A stretch of DNA of 61,719 nt, from positions 1-61,719 of the forward strand of contig NZ_NHSD01000299.1 in the NCBI RefSeq assembly GCF_016653255.1, read 5' to 3'. A program made the translations under genes and the position numbers. The notes beneath the pieces are model-generated. The model worked only from the letters and a program-made list of their open reading frames with translations, had not been told where the DNA came from and searched no databases. Origin of the DNA: Rhodobaculum claviforme (GTDB lineage Bacteria > Pseudomonadota > Alphaproteobacteria > Rhodobacterales > Rhodobacteraceae). Shown in pieces: positions 35,256-44,130 of this stretch; position 1 is the stretch's first letter, and each line of letters opens with the position of its first letter.

Positions 35256-36437
35256 ATGACCACTGATCGCAAGACCCTCGTCCGCCGCACGCCCTGGCCG
35301 CACAGCGCCAGCCGCCCCGTGGGCACGCCGATCCAGCCCTCGGTGGTCTATGCCGCCGCCGATCCCGACGCGCTCGATGCCCAGTACGAGGGGCGCACGC
35401 AGGGCTATGCCTATGCGCGCGAGGGGCATCCGAACGCCGATGTGCTGGCCTCCATGATCGACGGGCTGGAGGGGGCCGAGGGTGGCCTCATCACCGGCTC
35501 CGGGATGGCGGCGGTGGCCGCTGTGCTGCTGGGTGTGTGCCGCACGGGCGATCATGTGCTGGGCGGCGATCAGCTCTATGGCCGCAGCCTGCGCATGATG
35601 CGCGAGGATCTGCCGCGCATGGGCATCGCCATCGATCTGGTGGACCCCACCGACGCCGCCGCCGTGGCCGCCGCCATCCGCCCCGAGACGCGGATGATGC
35701 TGGTGGAGGTCGTCTCCAACCCCACGCTGCGGGTGGCGGACATGGAGGGGATCGCGCGGGTCTGTGCCGACCGCGGCGTGCTGCTGGTGGTCGACAACAC
35801 CTTCACCACCCCGCGCGGCTATCGCCCGTTCGACCAAGGCGCCGACATCGTGATCCATTCGGTGACCAAGCTGCTGGCGGGGCATTCGGACGCCACGCTT
35901 GGCTATGTGGCCGCGCGCGACCCGGAGCTTCAGGCCGCGATCCGGGTGTTCGCCATCACCACCGGGATGACGCCAAGCCCGTTCGACTGCTGGCTGGCCG
36001 AGCGGGGCCTTTATTCCTTCCCCCTCCGCTATGACCGGGCCGAGGCGAACGCGGCGCGGCTGGCCGATCATCTGGCCGGGCTGCCGGGGGTGCGCCGGGT
36101 GCTTTATCCCACGCGCCCCGACCATCCCGACCACAACCGCGCGCGCGCCCTGCTGGGTGATCGCGGCGGCCACATGGTCAGCTTCGAGGTCGAGGGCGGG
36201 CGCGCTGCCGCCAACCGGCTGACGCGCGGTGCGCCGCAGCTGGCATTCGCGCCCACGCTGGGCGACGTGGGCACCACGCTGTCGCACCCGCCGTCGTCGT
36301 CGCATCGGGGCCTGACACCCGAGGCGCGCGCCGCACTCGGCATCACCGAGGGGTTCTTCCGCGTGTCGGTGGGGGTGGAGGAGATCGACCTGCTGCTGGC
36401 CGATTTCACCGAAGCCATCGCCGCCGCGCACGGTTGA
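35256..36437 (+). CDS. Cys/Met metabolism PLP enzyme (cystathionine gamma-synthase / beta-lyase family)
   Basis: A 393-residue trans-sulfuration enzyme. The PLP lysine is in VIHSVTKLLAGHSDATLG; VVDNTFTTPRGYRPF and GSGMAAVAAVLLG are cofactor-binding segments. The family includes cystathionine gamma-synthase, cystathionine lyases and methionine gamma-lyase, and the sequence alone does not separate these. The ATG was chosen because the conserved N-terminus begins there; the upstream frame overlaps the carbonic anhydrase gene. Confidence 0.82.
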   Translation: MTTDRKTLVRRTPWPHSASRPVGTPIQPSVVYAAADPDALDAQYEGRTQGYAYAREGHPNADVLASMIDGLEGAEGGLITGSGMAAVAAVLLGVCRTGDHVLGGDQLYGRSLRMMREDLPRMGIAIDLVDPTDAAAVAAAIRPETRMMLVEVVSNPTLRVADMEGIARVCADRGVLLVVDNTFTTPRGYRPFDQGADIVIHSVTKLLAGHSDATLGYVAARDPELQAAIRVFAITTGMTPSPFDCWLAERGLYSFPLRYDRAEANAARLADHLAGLPGVRRVLYPTRPDHPDHNRARALLGDRGGHMVSFEVEGGRAAANRLTRGAPQLAFAPTLGDVGTTLSHPPSSSHRGLTPEARAALGITEGFFRVSVGVEEIDLLLADFTEAIAAAHG

Positions 36438-36447
36438 GCGGCGCGCC

Positions 36448-36870
36448 TCAGACCCGCATGTGCCGGGCCCGCGCGCCGCGTTCGATCGCGGCGGCGTGGA
36501 GGCGGTCGATGCCCAGCTCGTGGCGGATCTCCTCCAGCAGGCGCAGCTCGGGCTGCGCCAGCCGGCCATCGGCGGCGGCCACGTCGCAGGCCAGCGCATA
36601 GGCGGTCTCGTTCAGCCGTTCGGGCAGGTGCTGGCGCACGAGGCCGAACAGCGCGCCGAGACCTTCCTCCTCCTCCAGCAGGTCGAACACGACCGACGCC
36701 ACGCCGCCCAGCCGGTCGGCGTCATAGTCGGCGAACACCGGCAGGTGGTTGACCTCCATCAGGATCGCCAGCAACTCGGGCGTGCCGACCTCCTCGTCCG
36801 AGGCGGACACCGCGATCATGATCGCCACCAGGCAATCCTCGGCAGACAGCGCAAGCGGGGTGTTGGGCAT
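36448..36870 (-). CDS. TerB-like protein
   Basis: A 140-residue helical protein with the TerB pattern of acidic metal-binding motifs in two halves ([17 protein letters not shown] and [21 protein letters not shown]). Related proteins (DjlA N-terminus, TerB) bind divalent metal. No other tellurite-resistance gene is near. GGAGGAG lies four bases before the ATG used. Confidence 0.75.
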   Translation of the reverse strand: MPNTPLALSAEDCLVAIMIAVSASDEEVGTPELLAILMEVNHLPVFADYDADRLGGVASVVFDLLEEEEGLGALFGLVRQHLPERLNETAYALACDVAAADGRLAQPELRLLEEIRHELGIDRLHAAAIERGARARHMRV

Positions 36871-36956
36871 CGGCTCCTCCGGGCGCACGGAATATTGACG
36901 CGGGCGGGGCGGCGCAATATCCCCCGCCCCTCATATCCCGCCCGATCGGAGAGACC

Positions 36957-38537
36957 ATGTCCAGCCTGCGCGACATCGCCCTGACCTCCAAGGCCTGGCC
37001 GTTCGAGGAGGCCCGCCGGCTGGCGAAGCGCTACGACAAGGCGCCCCCCGCCAAGGGCCATGTGCTGTTCGAGACCGGCTACGGCCCCTCGGGGCTGCCG
37101 CATATCGGCACCTTCGGCGAGGTGGCGCGCACCACCATGATCCGCCGGGCGTTCGAGGCGATCAGCGACATCCCGACCCGGCTGATCTGTTTTTCCGACG
37201 ACATGGACGGCATGCGCAAGGTGCCCGACAATGTCCCCGACCCCGAGGGGCTGCGCGCGCATCTGCAGAAGCCGCTGACGGCGGTGCCCGATCCGTTCGG
37301 CACGCATGCCAGCTTCGGGCACCACAACAACGCCATGCTGCGGCGGTTCCTCGATACCTTCGGCTTCGAGTACGAGTTCATCTCGGCCACCGACTTCTAC
37401 CGCGAGGGCCGCTTCGACGACGTGCTGCTGCGCGCCGCCGAACGCTATGACGCGCTGATGGAGGTGATGCTGGCCAGCCTGCGCGAGGAGCGCCAGCAGA
37501 CCTATTCGATCTTCCTGCCGATCCACCCTGAAACCGGGCGGGTGCTTTATGTGCCGATCCGGCATGTGGATGCAAAGGACGGCACCGTCACCTTCGATGA
37601 CGAGACGGGGCGCGAATGGACCCTGCCGGTCACGGGCGGCAATGTGAAGCTGCAATGGAAGCCCGATTTCGGCGCACGCTGGGCGGCGCTGGACGTCGAT
37701 TTCGAGATGTTCGGCAAGGACCATTCCACCAACGCGCCGATCTACGACCGCATCTGCGAGATCCTCGGCGGCCGGGCGCCGGAACACTATGTCTATGAGC
37801 TGTTCCTGGACGAGAACGGCGAGAAGATCTCCAAGTCCAAGGGCAACGGGCTGACCATCGACGAATGGCTGACCTATGCCTCGGCCGAGTCGCTGTCGTA
37901 TTTCATGTTCCAGAAGCCGCGCACGGCCAAGCGGATGTTCTTCGACGTGATCCCGCGCGCGGTGGATGAATACCACCAGCAGCTGCGCGCCTGGCCGGAC
38001 CAGGACGCGGCGCAGCAGATTGCCAATCCGGTGTGGCACATCCACGCGGGCCAGCCGCCCGCCAGCGGCATGGTGGTGAACTTCGCAACCCTTCTGAACC
38101 TTGCCAGCGTGGTGGGGGCGTCGGACGCGGCCACGTTGTGGGGCTTCATCCGCCGTTATGCGCCCGACGCCGATCCCGCGACGCACCCCGATCTGGATGC
38201 CGCTGCCGAAGGGGCGGTGCGCTACTTCCGTGACTTCGTGGCGCCCGCGCGGGTGTTCCGCCTGCCCGACGACCGCGAACGCGCCGCGATGGTCGATCTC
38301 GCCGACCGGCTGCGGGCATGGGACGGCGCACCCGAGGCGGAGGCGCTGCAGTCGGTGGTTTTTGCCGTGGGCCGCGAGCATGGGTTCGATCCGCTGCGGG
38401 CGTGGTTCAAGGCGCTGTACGAGGTGCTGCTGGGCGCGTCCGAGGGGCCGCGCTTTGGCGGGTTCATCGCGCTTTACGGGGTGGACGAGACCCGCGCCCT
38501 GATCGAGCGCGCATTGGCCGGAGAGCTTGCCGGCTGA
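36957..38537 (+). CDS. lysK: Lysyl-tRNA synthetase, class I
   Basis: A 526-residue class I synthetase, the archaeal/alphaproteobacterial type unrelated to class II LysS. The HIGH-type motif is PSGLPHIGT (residues 44-52) and KMSKS is present as KISKSKGN near residue 290. It charges tRNA-Lys. The length is normal for the family. GGAGAGACC precedes the ATG. Confidence 0.93.
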   Translation: MSSLRDIALTSKAWPFEEARRLAKRYDKAPPAKGHVLFETGYGPSGLPHIGTFGEVARTTMIRRAFEAISDIPTRLICFSDDMDGMRKVPDNVPDPEGLRAHLQKPLTAVPDPFGTHASFGHHNNAMLRRFLDTFGFEYEFISATDFYREGRFDDVLLRAAERYDALMEVMLASLREERQQTYSIFLPIHPETGRVLYVPIRHVDAKDGTVTFDDETGREWTLPVTGGNVKLQWKPDFGARWAALDVDFEMFGKDHSTNAPIYDRICEILGGRAPEHYVYELFLDENGEKISKSKGNGLTIDEWLTYASAESLSYFMFQKPRTAKRMFFDVIPRAVDEYHQQLRAWPDQDAAQQIANPVWHIHAGQPPASGMVVNFATLLNLASVVGASDAATLWGFIRRYAPDADPATHPDLDAAAEGAVRYFRDFVAPARVFRLPDDRERAAMVDLADRLRAWDGAPEAEALQSVVFAVGREHGFDPLRAWFKALYEVLLGASEGPRFGGFIALYGVDETRALIERALAGELAG

Positions 38538-38598
38538 CACTTGCGCAGGGACTGCGGCCCGCATACCTGCGGAGGACGATCCAACGAGAGGCAAGAGC

Positions 38599-38916
38599 AT
38601 GCAGATCCAGGTCAACACCGACAACGCCATTCAGGGCCGCGAGGACGTCGTCCGCTTCGTCGAGGGCGTGATTGCCTCGAAACTGGGCGCGGTGTCGTCG
38701 CACATCACCCGCATCGAGGTGCACATCGGCGACGAGAACGGCCCCAAGCATGGCCCCGAGGACAAGCGCTGCATGGTCGAGGCCCGGCTGGAGAATCGCC
38801 AGCCCACCGCGGTCACCCACACCGCCGACAACCTGCAAAGTGCCGTGACCGGCGCGGTGGACAAGATGCGCAACGCCCTCGATCGCGACCTGGGCAAGCT
38901 CAAGGCGCATCGGTGA
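38599..38916 (+). CDS. HPF/RaiA-family ribosome-associated protein
   Basis: A 105-residue short-form protein of the ribosome hibernation/sigma-54 modulation family, with the expected beta-alpha-beta-beta-beta-alpha pattern (IQVNTDNAIQGREDVVRFVE; HITRIEVHIGDENG; AVDKMRNALDRDLGKLKAHR). It probably binds the small ribosomal subunit in slow growth. Its stop overlaps the GTG start of the next gene. Confidence 0.75.
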   Translation: MQIQVNTDNAIQGREDVVRFVEGVIASKLGAVSSHITRIEVHIGDENGPKHGPEDKRCMVEARLENRQPTAVTHTADNLQSAVTGAVDKMRNALDRDLGKLKAHR

Positions 38917-39242
38917 GCATCACGCTTTACGGCATTCCCACCTGCGACACCTGTCGCAAGGCCCGCCGCGCGCTGGAGGCGGCGGGCCACACCGTCGCCT
39001 TTCGCGACGTGCGGGCCGCGCCGCTGACGGCCGCCGAATGGGCCGAGATGGTGGCGGCGCTGGGTGACGGGGTGGTCAACCGCCGCGCGCCCAGCTTCCG
39101 CGCTCTGGAGCCTTCGGTGCAGGACGCGGCGCCGGCCGACCTGCTGGCGGCGGCGCCGGTGGTGATGAAGCGCCCGGTCATCCGGGCGGGGGATGCGTGG
39201 CATCTGGGCTGGGGTGCGCCGGTGCAGGCCGCGCTGCTCTGA
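38913..39242 (+). CDS. ArsC/Spx-family thioredoxin-fold protein
   Basis: A 109-residue protein of the ArsC/YffB/Spx family. CDTCRKARRALEAAG carries a CxxC at residues 11-14 (most Spx-type proteins have CxxC, ArsC has a single Cys), and MKRPVI is the conserved C-terminal block. The GTG start overlaps the preceding TGA (GTGA). The function is uncertain; an arsenate reductase is unlikely without other ars genes. Confidence 0.8.
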   Translation: MSITLYGIPTCDTCRKARRALEAAGHTVAFRDVRAAPLTAAEWAEMVAALGDGVVNRRAPSFRALEPSVQDAAPADLLAAAPVVMKRPVIRAGDAWHLGWGAPVQAALL

Positions 39243-39249
39243 GCGCGCC

Positions 39250-39666
39250 TCAGGCGTCGACGGGGATCATGGTGCCCAGCATCTCGGCCACGGTGACGGG
39301 GCCGCCGTCACGCTCGGCCACGACGCTGGCGCGAACCACCACCAGCCGACGGCCCGAGCGCAGGACCTCTCCGGTGGCCACGAGGCGGCGGCCGGTGGCG
39401 GGGGCCAGCAGGTTGATCTTCATCTCCACCGTCATCACCTCGCGTCCCTCGGGCATCACCGACAGCGCGGCGTAACCGGCCGCCGAATCGCCCAGCGCAA
39501 AGGTCACCCCGGCGTGCCCGGCACCGTGCTGCTGCGCACACTCCGCCAGCAGGGGGGCTGCGATGCGGACACGGCCCGGCGCCACCTCCAGCAGATCGGC
39601 GCGCAGCGTTGCCATGAAGGTCTGGCGCGCAAAGCTGTCGGCGATACGGGCGTGTTCGGGGGTCAT
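39250..39666 (-). CDS. PaaI-family acyl-CoA thioesterase
   Basis: A 138-residue single hot-dog domain protein (QQHGAGHAGVTFALGDSAAGYAA is the helix/active-site region; VEMKINLLAPA the following strand). PaaI-like proteins hydrolyse aryl- or acyl-CoA thioesters. Its ATG overlaps the stop codon of the pdeM-like gene as ATGA, so it is expressed with that gene. Confidence 0.82.
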   Translation of the reverse strand: MTPEHARIADSFARQTFMATLRADLLEVAPGRVRIAAPLLAECAQQHGAGHAGVTFALGDSAAGYAALSVMPEGREVMTVEMKINLLAPATGRRLVATGEVLRSGRRLVVVRASVVAERDGGPVTVAEMLGTMIPVDA

Positions 39667-40364
39667 GGGGAGATCCTGCGGGTGGGGGGGCGCCGGGCTG
39701 CGCGTCTGGGCATCGGTATGGCATGGGCGCGCGTGCCCGTCAGCACCGCGATGGCATCGGGCGCCATCAGGCCCGCCAGCGCCTCGGCCTCGGTCGCAAG
39801 ACCTCCGGTGTAGGTGCCATAGGCCGGCAGGATCACCCGCGCGCCGTCGATCAGGAAACACGCCCGTGCCACCCGCGCGGCCCCCAGCGCCAGCCGCGCC
39901 TTGGGGTGATAGTGACCCGACACCTCGGCCGTCGCGTCGGGCCGGGCGATGTGGCGGAATGTGAGCGGGCCGAGGCGCACCTCGGCCCGGTGGGTGCCGG
40001 GCAGCGCCAGCGGGCCGGGGTCGTGGTTGCCCTCCACCCAGTCCCAGACCCGACCGTCCAGCAGTGCGGCAAGCCGCGCGCGCTGTGGTTCGCTCAGCCC
40101 CTCGGCCGCCCGGCGATCATCGAAGCTGTCGCCCAGCGCGATGACATGCGCGGGCCGCAACGCCGCGAGGTCGGCGGCCAGCCGCGCCAGCGTGTCGTCG
40201 GTCTCGTAGGGGGGCAGCAGCGGGCCGCCGCGCCGTGCCATCCGCTCGGCCCGGCCCAGGTGCAGGTCCGACACCACCACGAGCCCGCGCTCGGGCCAGT
40301 GCAGCGCGCCGGAAGCGCAGGCGCGCAGCCGGGCGCCGGACAGGGTAAAGGCGTGGGCGTTCAT
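39663..40364 (-). CDS. pdeM: Ligase-associated DNA damage response endonuclease PdeM
   Basis: A 233-residue calcineurin-like metallophosphoesterase. Metal motifs are VVSDLHLGRAERM, ALGDSFDDR, VEGNHDPG and SGHYHPKA. This matches PdeM, which is encoded with a Lhr-type helicase, an ATP-dependent ligase and an exonuclease in a bacterial DNA repair cluster. The helicase gene is next door (128 bases upstream), but no ligase or exonuclease gene is in the window. An in-frame ATG 12 bases earlier is an alternative start. Confidence 0.8.
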   Translation of the reverse strand: MNAHAFTLSGARLRACASGALHWPERGLVVVSDLHLGRAERMARRGGPLLPPYETDDTLARLAADLAALRPAHVIALGDSFDDRRAAEGLSEPQRARLAALLDGRVWDWVEGNHDPGPLALPGTHRAEVRLGPLTFRHIARPDATAEVSGHYHPKARLALGAARVARACFLIDGARVILPAYGTYTGGLATEAEALAGLMAPDAIAVLTGTRAHAIPMPRRAARRPPTRRISP

Positions 40365-40492
40365 GCCGGGGTGCATGCCCGGCCCGCCCGCGGCCGGCAA
40401 GTGGGAAGCATCGCCGCCGTCGGGGGCATCGAGCCCCCTCGGCGGCGGCGCCCCGCGCAGCGGGTCGCAGGGCGCGGCACGGGCGGGGCCGC

Positions 40493-42901
40493 TCAGGACA
40501 ACCCGGCCTCGGCCATGAGGCGTTCGGCGGCGGCCTCCACCAGCCGCTCGCGGCCTGCGCCGTGGACCGGAATGCGGCCAGGTTCGAGGAACAGCGGCGC
40601 GGACAGCGGCGAGACGCGCCCGAGGGCCATGTGGTCGATTCGGCCCCGGACCCGGGCGAGCATCTCCTCGATCCGGCCGAAGTCGACGAGACCGCGCATC
40701 GCTTCCTCGCGGGTGATGTCCAGCAGCAGGTGGTCGGGATCGTATTTGCGCAACGTGTCATAGAGGATGTCGGAGGAGAATGTCGCCTGCCGGGGGGATT
40801 TGCGTTTGCCCGGCGTGGTGCGGTCGATCAGTCCCGCCACGATGGCGGCGGCGCGGAAGGTGCGCTTCATCACCGCGTTGCCCTGCAGCCACTGATCCAG
40901 CCCGTCGCGCAGGCGGTCGGGGTCGAACAGGGGGGCGGGGTCGGCCACGGCCTCCAGCCCCCAGATCAGCGTGGCATAATCGGTGGCGACGAAGCCCAGT
41001 GGCGCGAGGCCCATTTCCTCCATCCGCTTGGTCAGCAACAGGCCCAGCGTCTGCTGCCCGTTGCGCCCGGCAAAGCCGAAGACACACAGGTGGTGGCGCC
41101 CCTCGTGCGGAAACGTCTCCACCAGCAGCCGGTCCGGCGCGGGCAGGCGCGAGACCTTGTGCTGGAGCGCCAGCCAGTCGGCGGTGTGGGCGGGCAGGTC
41201 GGGCCAGGCGGGCGCTTGCAACATGGCCAGGATGCGCTGCGCCAGCACGGTGGAGGTGGCAAACTTCGAGCCGTTGAACACCGCCACCCTGGGATCGCGG
41301 CCGGGCTGGCGCGTGACCTCCACCACCATCTCGCGCAGGGATTCGTAGCGCACCACATGGCCGCCGATGAGGAAGGTGTCACCGGGCGTGAGCGTCGTGG
41401 CGAAGGCTTCCTCGACCTCGCCCAGGGGGGCACCGCCGCGGCTGGACTTCAGCCGCACCGGCAGGGTCTCGGTGTCGATGATGGTGCCGAGGTTCATGCG
41501 GATGGTGCGCGCGGCGCGCGGATCGCGCAGCTGCCAGCGCCCGCCCACCTGCATCAGGCGTTGCCAGCGGTCATAGGCGCGCAGCGCGTATCCCCCCGTG
41601 GCCACGAAATCGAGGCAGGCGTCAAACGCCGCACGCGGCAGGGTGGCATAGGGGCCGGCGGTCGTGACCTCGGCAAACAGGGCGTCGGCGTCGAACGGAC
41701 CGGCGGCGGCGGTCGCGAGGATGTGCTGGCACAGCACGTCGCGCGGGCCGGGTCCGCGCGGATCGCCGTCGAGCGTGCCCTCGCGCACGGCGGCGAGGGC
41801 GGCGTGGCACTCCACGACCTCGAACCGGTTGGCGGGCACCAGCAGCGCCTTCGATGGCGCGTTGTAGCGGTGGTTGGCGCGCCCGATCCGCTGCACCAGC
41901 CGCTTGACGTTGCGCGGGGCGCCGACCTGGATCACCAGGTCCACGTCGCCCCAGTCGATGCCGAGGTCGAGCGTGCCCGTGCACACAACCGCGCGGAGCT
42001 TGCCCGCCGTCATCGCGGCCTCCACCCGGGCGCGCTGGTCGCGCGCAAGGCTGCCGTGGTGGATGGCGATGGGCAGCGCGTCCTCGTTGGCCATCCACAG
42101 CGCGTGGAAGAACAGCTCGGCCTGGGCGCGGGTGTTGTGAAAGACGAGCGTGGTGCGATGGGCGCGGATCTGCTCCAGGATCGCGGGGATCGCGTGCCGG
42201 GCGCCCCCGCCCGCCCACGGAGGGGGCGTGGTGTCCAGCATGGCGATGTCGGGCGCGGGGCCTGGGTCGGCCTGCAGGACCGCGCACGCGTCGGGGTGAC
42301 GCGCGAGAAACCGCGCCAGCGCCGGCGGGTCCTCCACCGTGGCCGACAGCCCCACCCGCCGCAGCCCCGGCGCGAGGCGCTCCAGCCGCGCGAGCGCCAG
42401 CATCAGCTGGTCGCCGCGCTTTGATTCGGCCAGCGCGTGGATCTCGTCCACCACCACCCGGCGCAGGCCCGCGAACATCCGTGGCGCGTCGTCATAGCTC
42501 AGCAGCAGCGCAAGGCTCTCGGGCGTCGTCAGCAGGATATGCGGCGGATCGGCGCGCTGGCGGCGGCGCGCGGTCTGCGAGGTGTCGCCGGTGCGATCCT
42601 CGATGCGCAGGGGCAGGCCCATCTCGTCGACCGGGGCCCGGAGATTGCGGCCGATGTCGGCCGTCAGCGCCTTGAGTGGCGAGACATAGAGCGTGTGCAG
42701 CCGTGGCCGAGGGTCGGCCGCCAGCTCCACCAGCGACGGCAGGAACCCCGCCAGCGTCTTGCCCCCGCCCGTGGGGGCGACCAGCAGCAGCGCGGGTGCC
42801 CCGGCGCGGGCCAGCATCGCGGCCTGGTGGTCGTGCAGCCGCCAGCCGCGCGCGGCAAACCAGTCGGCAAGGCGGGGGGGCAGGGGGGTGGGCGCGTCCA
42901 T
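40493..42901 (-). CDS. Ligase-associated DNA damage response DEXH helicase (Lhr family)
   Basis: An 802-residue superfamily 2 helicase. Walker A is APTGGGKT (residues 42-49), the DEXH box is VVVDEIHAL, and motif VI is VQRIGRANHR. The large C-terminal Lhr region follows. Length fits the ligase-associated group (about 800) rather than full-length Lhr (about 1500). It likely unwinds DNA or RNA:DNA during repair, together with PdeM. It shares orientation with pdeM. Confidence 0.88.
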   Translation of the reverse strand: MDAPTPLPPRLADWFAARGWRLHDHQAAMLARAGAPALLLVAPTGGGKTLAGFLPSLVELAADPRPRLHTLYVSPLKALTADIGRNLRAPVDEMGLPLRIEDRTGDTSQTARRRQRADPPHILLTTPESLALLLSYDDAPRMFAGLRRVVVDEIHALAESKRGDQLMLALARLERLAPGLRRVGLSATVEDPPALARFLARHPDACAVLQADPGPAPDIAMLDTTPPPWAGGGARHAIPAILEQIRAHRTTLVFHNTRAQAELFFHALWMANEDALPIAIHHGSLARDQRARVEAAMTAGKLRAVVCTGTLDLGIDWGDVDLVIQVGAPRNVKRLVQRIGRANHRYNAPSKALLVPANRFEVVECHAALAAVREGTLDGDPRGPGPRDVLCQHILATAAAGPFDADALFAEVTTAGPYATLPRAAFDACLDFVATGGYALRAYDRWQRLMQVGGRWQLRDPRAARTIRMNLGTIIDTETLPVRLKSSRGGAPLGEVEEAFATTLTPGDTFLIGGHVVRYESLREMVVEVTRQPGRDPRVAVFNGSKFATSTVLAQRILAMLQAPAWPDLPAHTADWLALQHKVSRLPAPDRLLVETFPHEGRHHLCVFGFAGRNGQQTLGLLLTKRMEEMGLAPLGFVATDYATLIWGLEAVADPAPLFDPDRLRDGLDQWLQGNAVMKRTFRAAAIVAGLIDRTTPGKRKSPRQATFSSDILYDTLRKYDPDHLLLDITREEAMRGLVDFGRIEEMLARVRGRIDHMALGRVSPLSAPLFLEPGRIPVHGAGRERLVEAAAERLMAEAGLS

Positions 42902-42950
42902 GCTCCGGCAGGTAGCGCGCGGCGGGTGCCGCCGCCAGCGTCCGCGGAGG

Positions 42951-43841
42951 TCAGCCCTCTGTCAGGAACGGCACGAAGCTGGCGAGGACCGCGGCGGGGT
43001 TCTCCTCCATCACGAAGTGTCCCGCGACGCAGGCGTTGCCGGTCACCTGCGGTGCCCAGGCCCGCCACAGGCCCAGCGGATCCCCGGTGCGGGCGGGAAA
43101 GCCGCCCTCGGCCCAAAGGAACCGCAGCGGGGCCGTGATCTGCCGCCCGGCGGCGCGGTCGTCCTCGTCGAGGCGGCGATCGGTGGTGGCGCCGGCGCGA
43201 TAATCCGCGCACATCGCCGCCAGCCGCGCGGGGTCGCGGATCTGCGCCCGATACGCTGCCAGCGCGGCCGGCGAGAACGCGTCCAGCGTGCCATCGCCCG
43301 TCCAGCTGGCCAGCAGCCCGTCGAGCCACGCCACCGCATCGCCCCCGATGAGCCGCTCGGGCATCGGCGCGGGTTGCGCGAGAAACGTCCAGTGCCACGC
43401 CCTCAGCGCCAGATCGGCGTGCCACGCGGCCCAGAAATCGCCCGTCGGCACGACCTCGATGATGCCCAGGCGTCGGACGCGGTCGGGATGGTCCAGCGCC
43501 AGACGATAGGCAACCCGGGCGCCGCGGTCATGACCCACCACGGCGGCACGCCCGATCCCCAGCGCATCCAGCAGCCCCACCACGTCGGCCGCCATCTCCC
43601 GCTTGGAATAGACCGTGTGCCCGGCATCGTCCGCGGGCGCGTCCGACGCGCCGTAGCCGCGCAGATCCGGCACGATCACGCGGAACCGCTCCGCCAGCGC
43701 GGGCGCCACCCGATGCCAGGTCATGTGGGTCTGCGGAAAGCCGTGCAGCAGCACCACCGGATCGCCGCGCCCGGCCTCGTGCACCGACAGCCGCACCGCG
43801 CCGCACGCGACCTGCCGGCTGACAAATCCCGGCAGGCTCAT
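42951..43841 (-). CDS. Haloacetate dehalogenase-like alpha/beta hydrolase
   Basis: A 296-residue alpha/beta hydrolase. The nucleophile elbow is VVGHDRGARV, with aspartate (D105) instead of serine, and arginines R106 and R109 placed like the carboxylate-binding pair of fluoroacetate dehalogenase. The halide pocket residues His-Trp (150-151) and Tyr214 also appear, and His275 (GHFVMEE) is the catalytic base. The acid position holds glutamate (E129) rather than the usual aspartate. The ATG at 43841 fits the family N-terminus. It is the last chromosomal gene before the integrated element. Confidence 0.8.
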   Translation of the reverse strand: MSLPGFVSRQVACGAVRLSVHEAGRGDPVVLLHGFPQTHMTWHRVAPALAERFRVIVPDLRGYGASDAPADDAGHTVYSKREMAADVVGLLDALGIGRAAVVGHDRGARVAYRLALDHPDRVRRLGIIEVVPTGDFWAAWHADLALRAWHWTFLAQPAPMPERLIGGDAVAWLDGLLASWTGDGTLDAFSPAALAAYRAQIRDPARLAAMCADYRAGATTDRRLDEDDRAAGRQITAPLRFLWAEGGFPARTGDPLGLWRAWAPQVTGNACVAGHFVMEENPAAVLASFVPFLTEG

Positions 43842-43914
43842 GGCTGTCCGCGCGAGGCGGGGCGCAGGGGGCAATACGCATACATCCCTTCCAGCCTATG
43901 CGCCGCGCGGCGGC

Positions 43915-43943
43915 TTGCCAAGCGTGCACGCCTCGGCTATTGC
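43915..43943 (+). promoter_or_regulatory. Original promoter of the disrupted tRNA-Gly gene
   Basis: TTGCCA (43915-43920), a 17-base spacer and TATTGC (43938-43943) give a good -35/-10 pair ending 11 bases before the tRNA 5' end. After integration this promoter reads through the 5' half of the tRNA toward the integrase gene. Confidence 0.65.
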
Positions 43944-43954
43944 TGCGCGTCGAT

Positions 43955-43991
43955 GCGGGTGTAGCTCAATGGTAGAGCAGCAGCTTCCCAA
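43955..43991 (+). pseudogene. 5' half of disrupted tRNA-Gly(CCC); left attachment site
   Basis: These 37 bases are identical to the first 37 bases of the complete tRNA-Gly at 58153 (acceptor strand, D arm, 5' anticodon stem and loop), then diverge. The shared core with the right end is CAGCTTCCCAA (43981-43991), with imperfect similarity continuing to about 44000. The host tRNA is therefore cut in its anticodon loop. Confidence 0.85.
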
Positions 43992-44130
43992 ACTGATGAC
44001 ATCAGTGGAAGCAAACCCCAAGACCTCACAAGACGGTTGAAAACACTGAGGAAACCGCGTTGTGTTGCGGCAGCGTGTCCGAGTGAGTTGCAACGGCGCG
44101 CCTACAAAATGCCTGCAATGGGGTTGCGTC

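Noticed and set aside
43955-44000. Functional second tRNA-Gly at the left end
   Set aside because: Similarity stops after the anticodon arm; no T arm or 3' acceptor strand follows, so it cannot fold as a tRNA.
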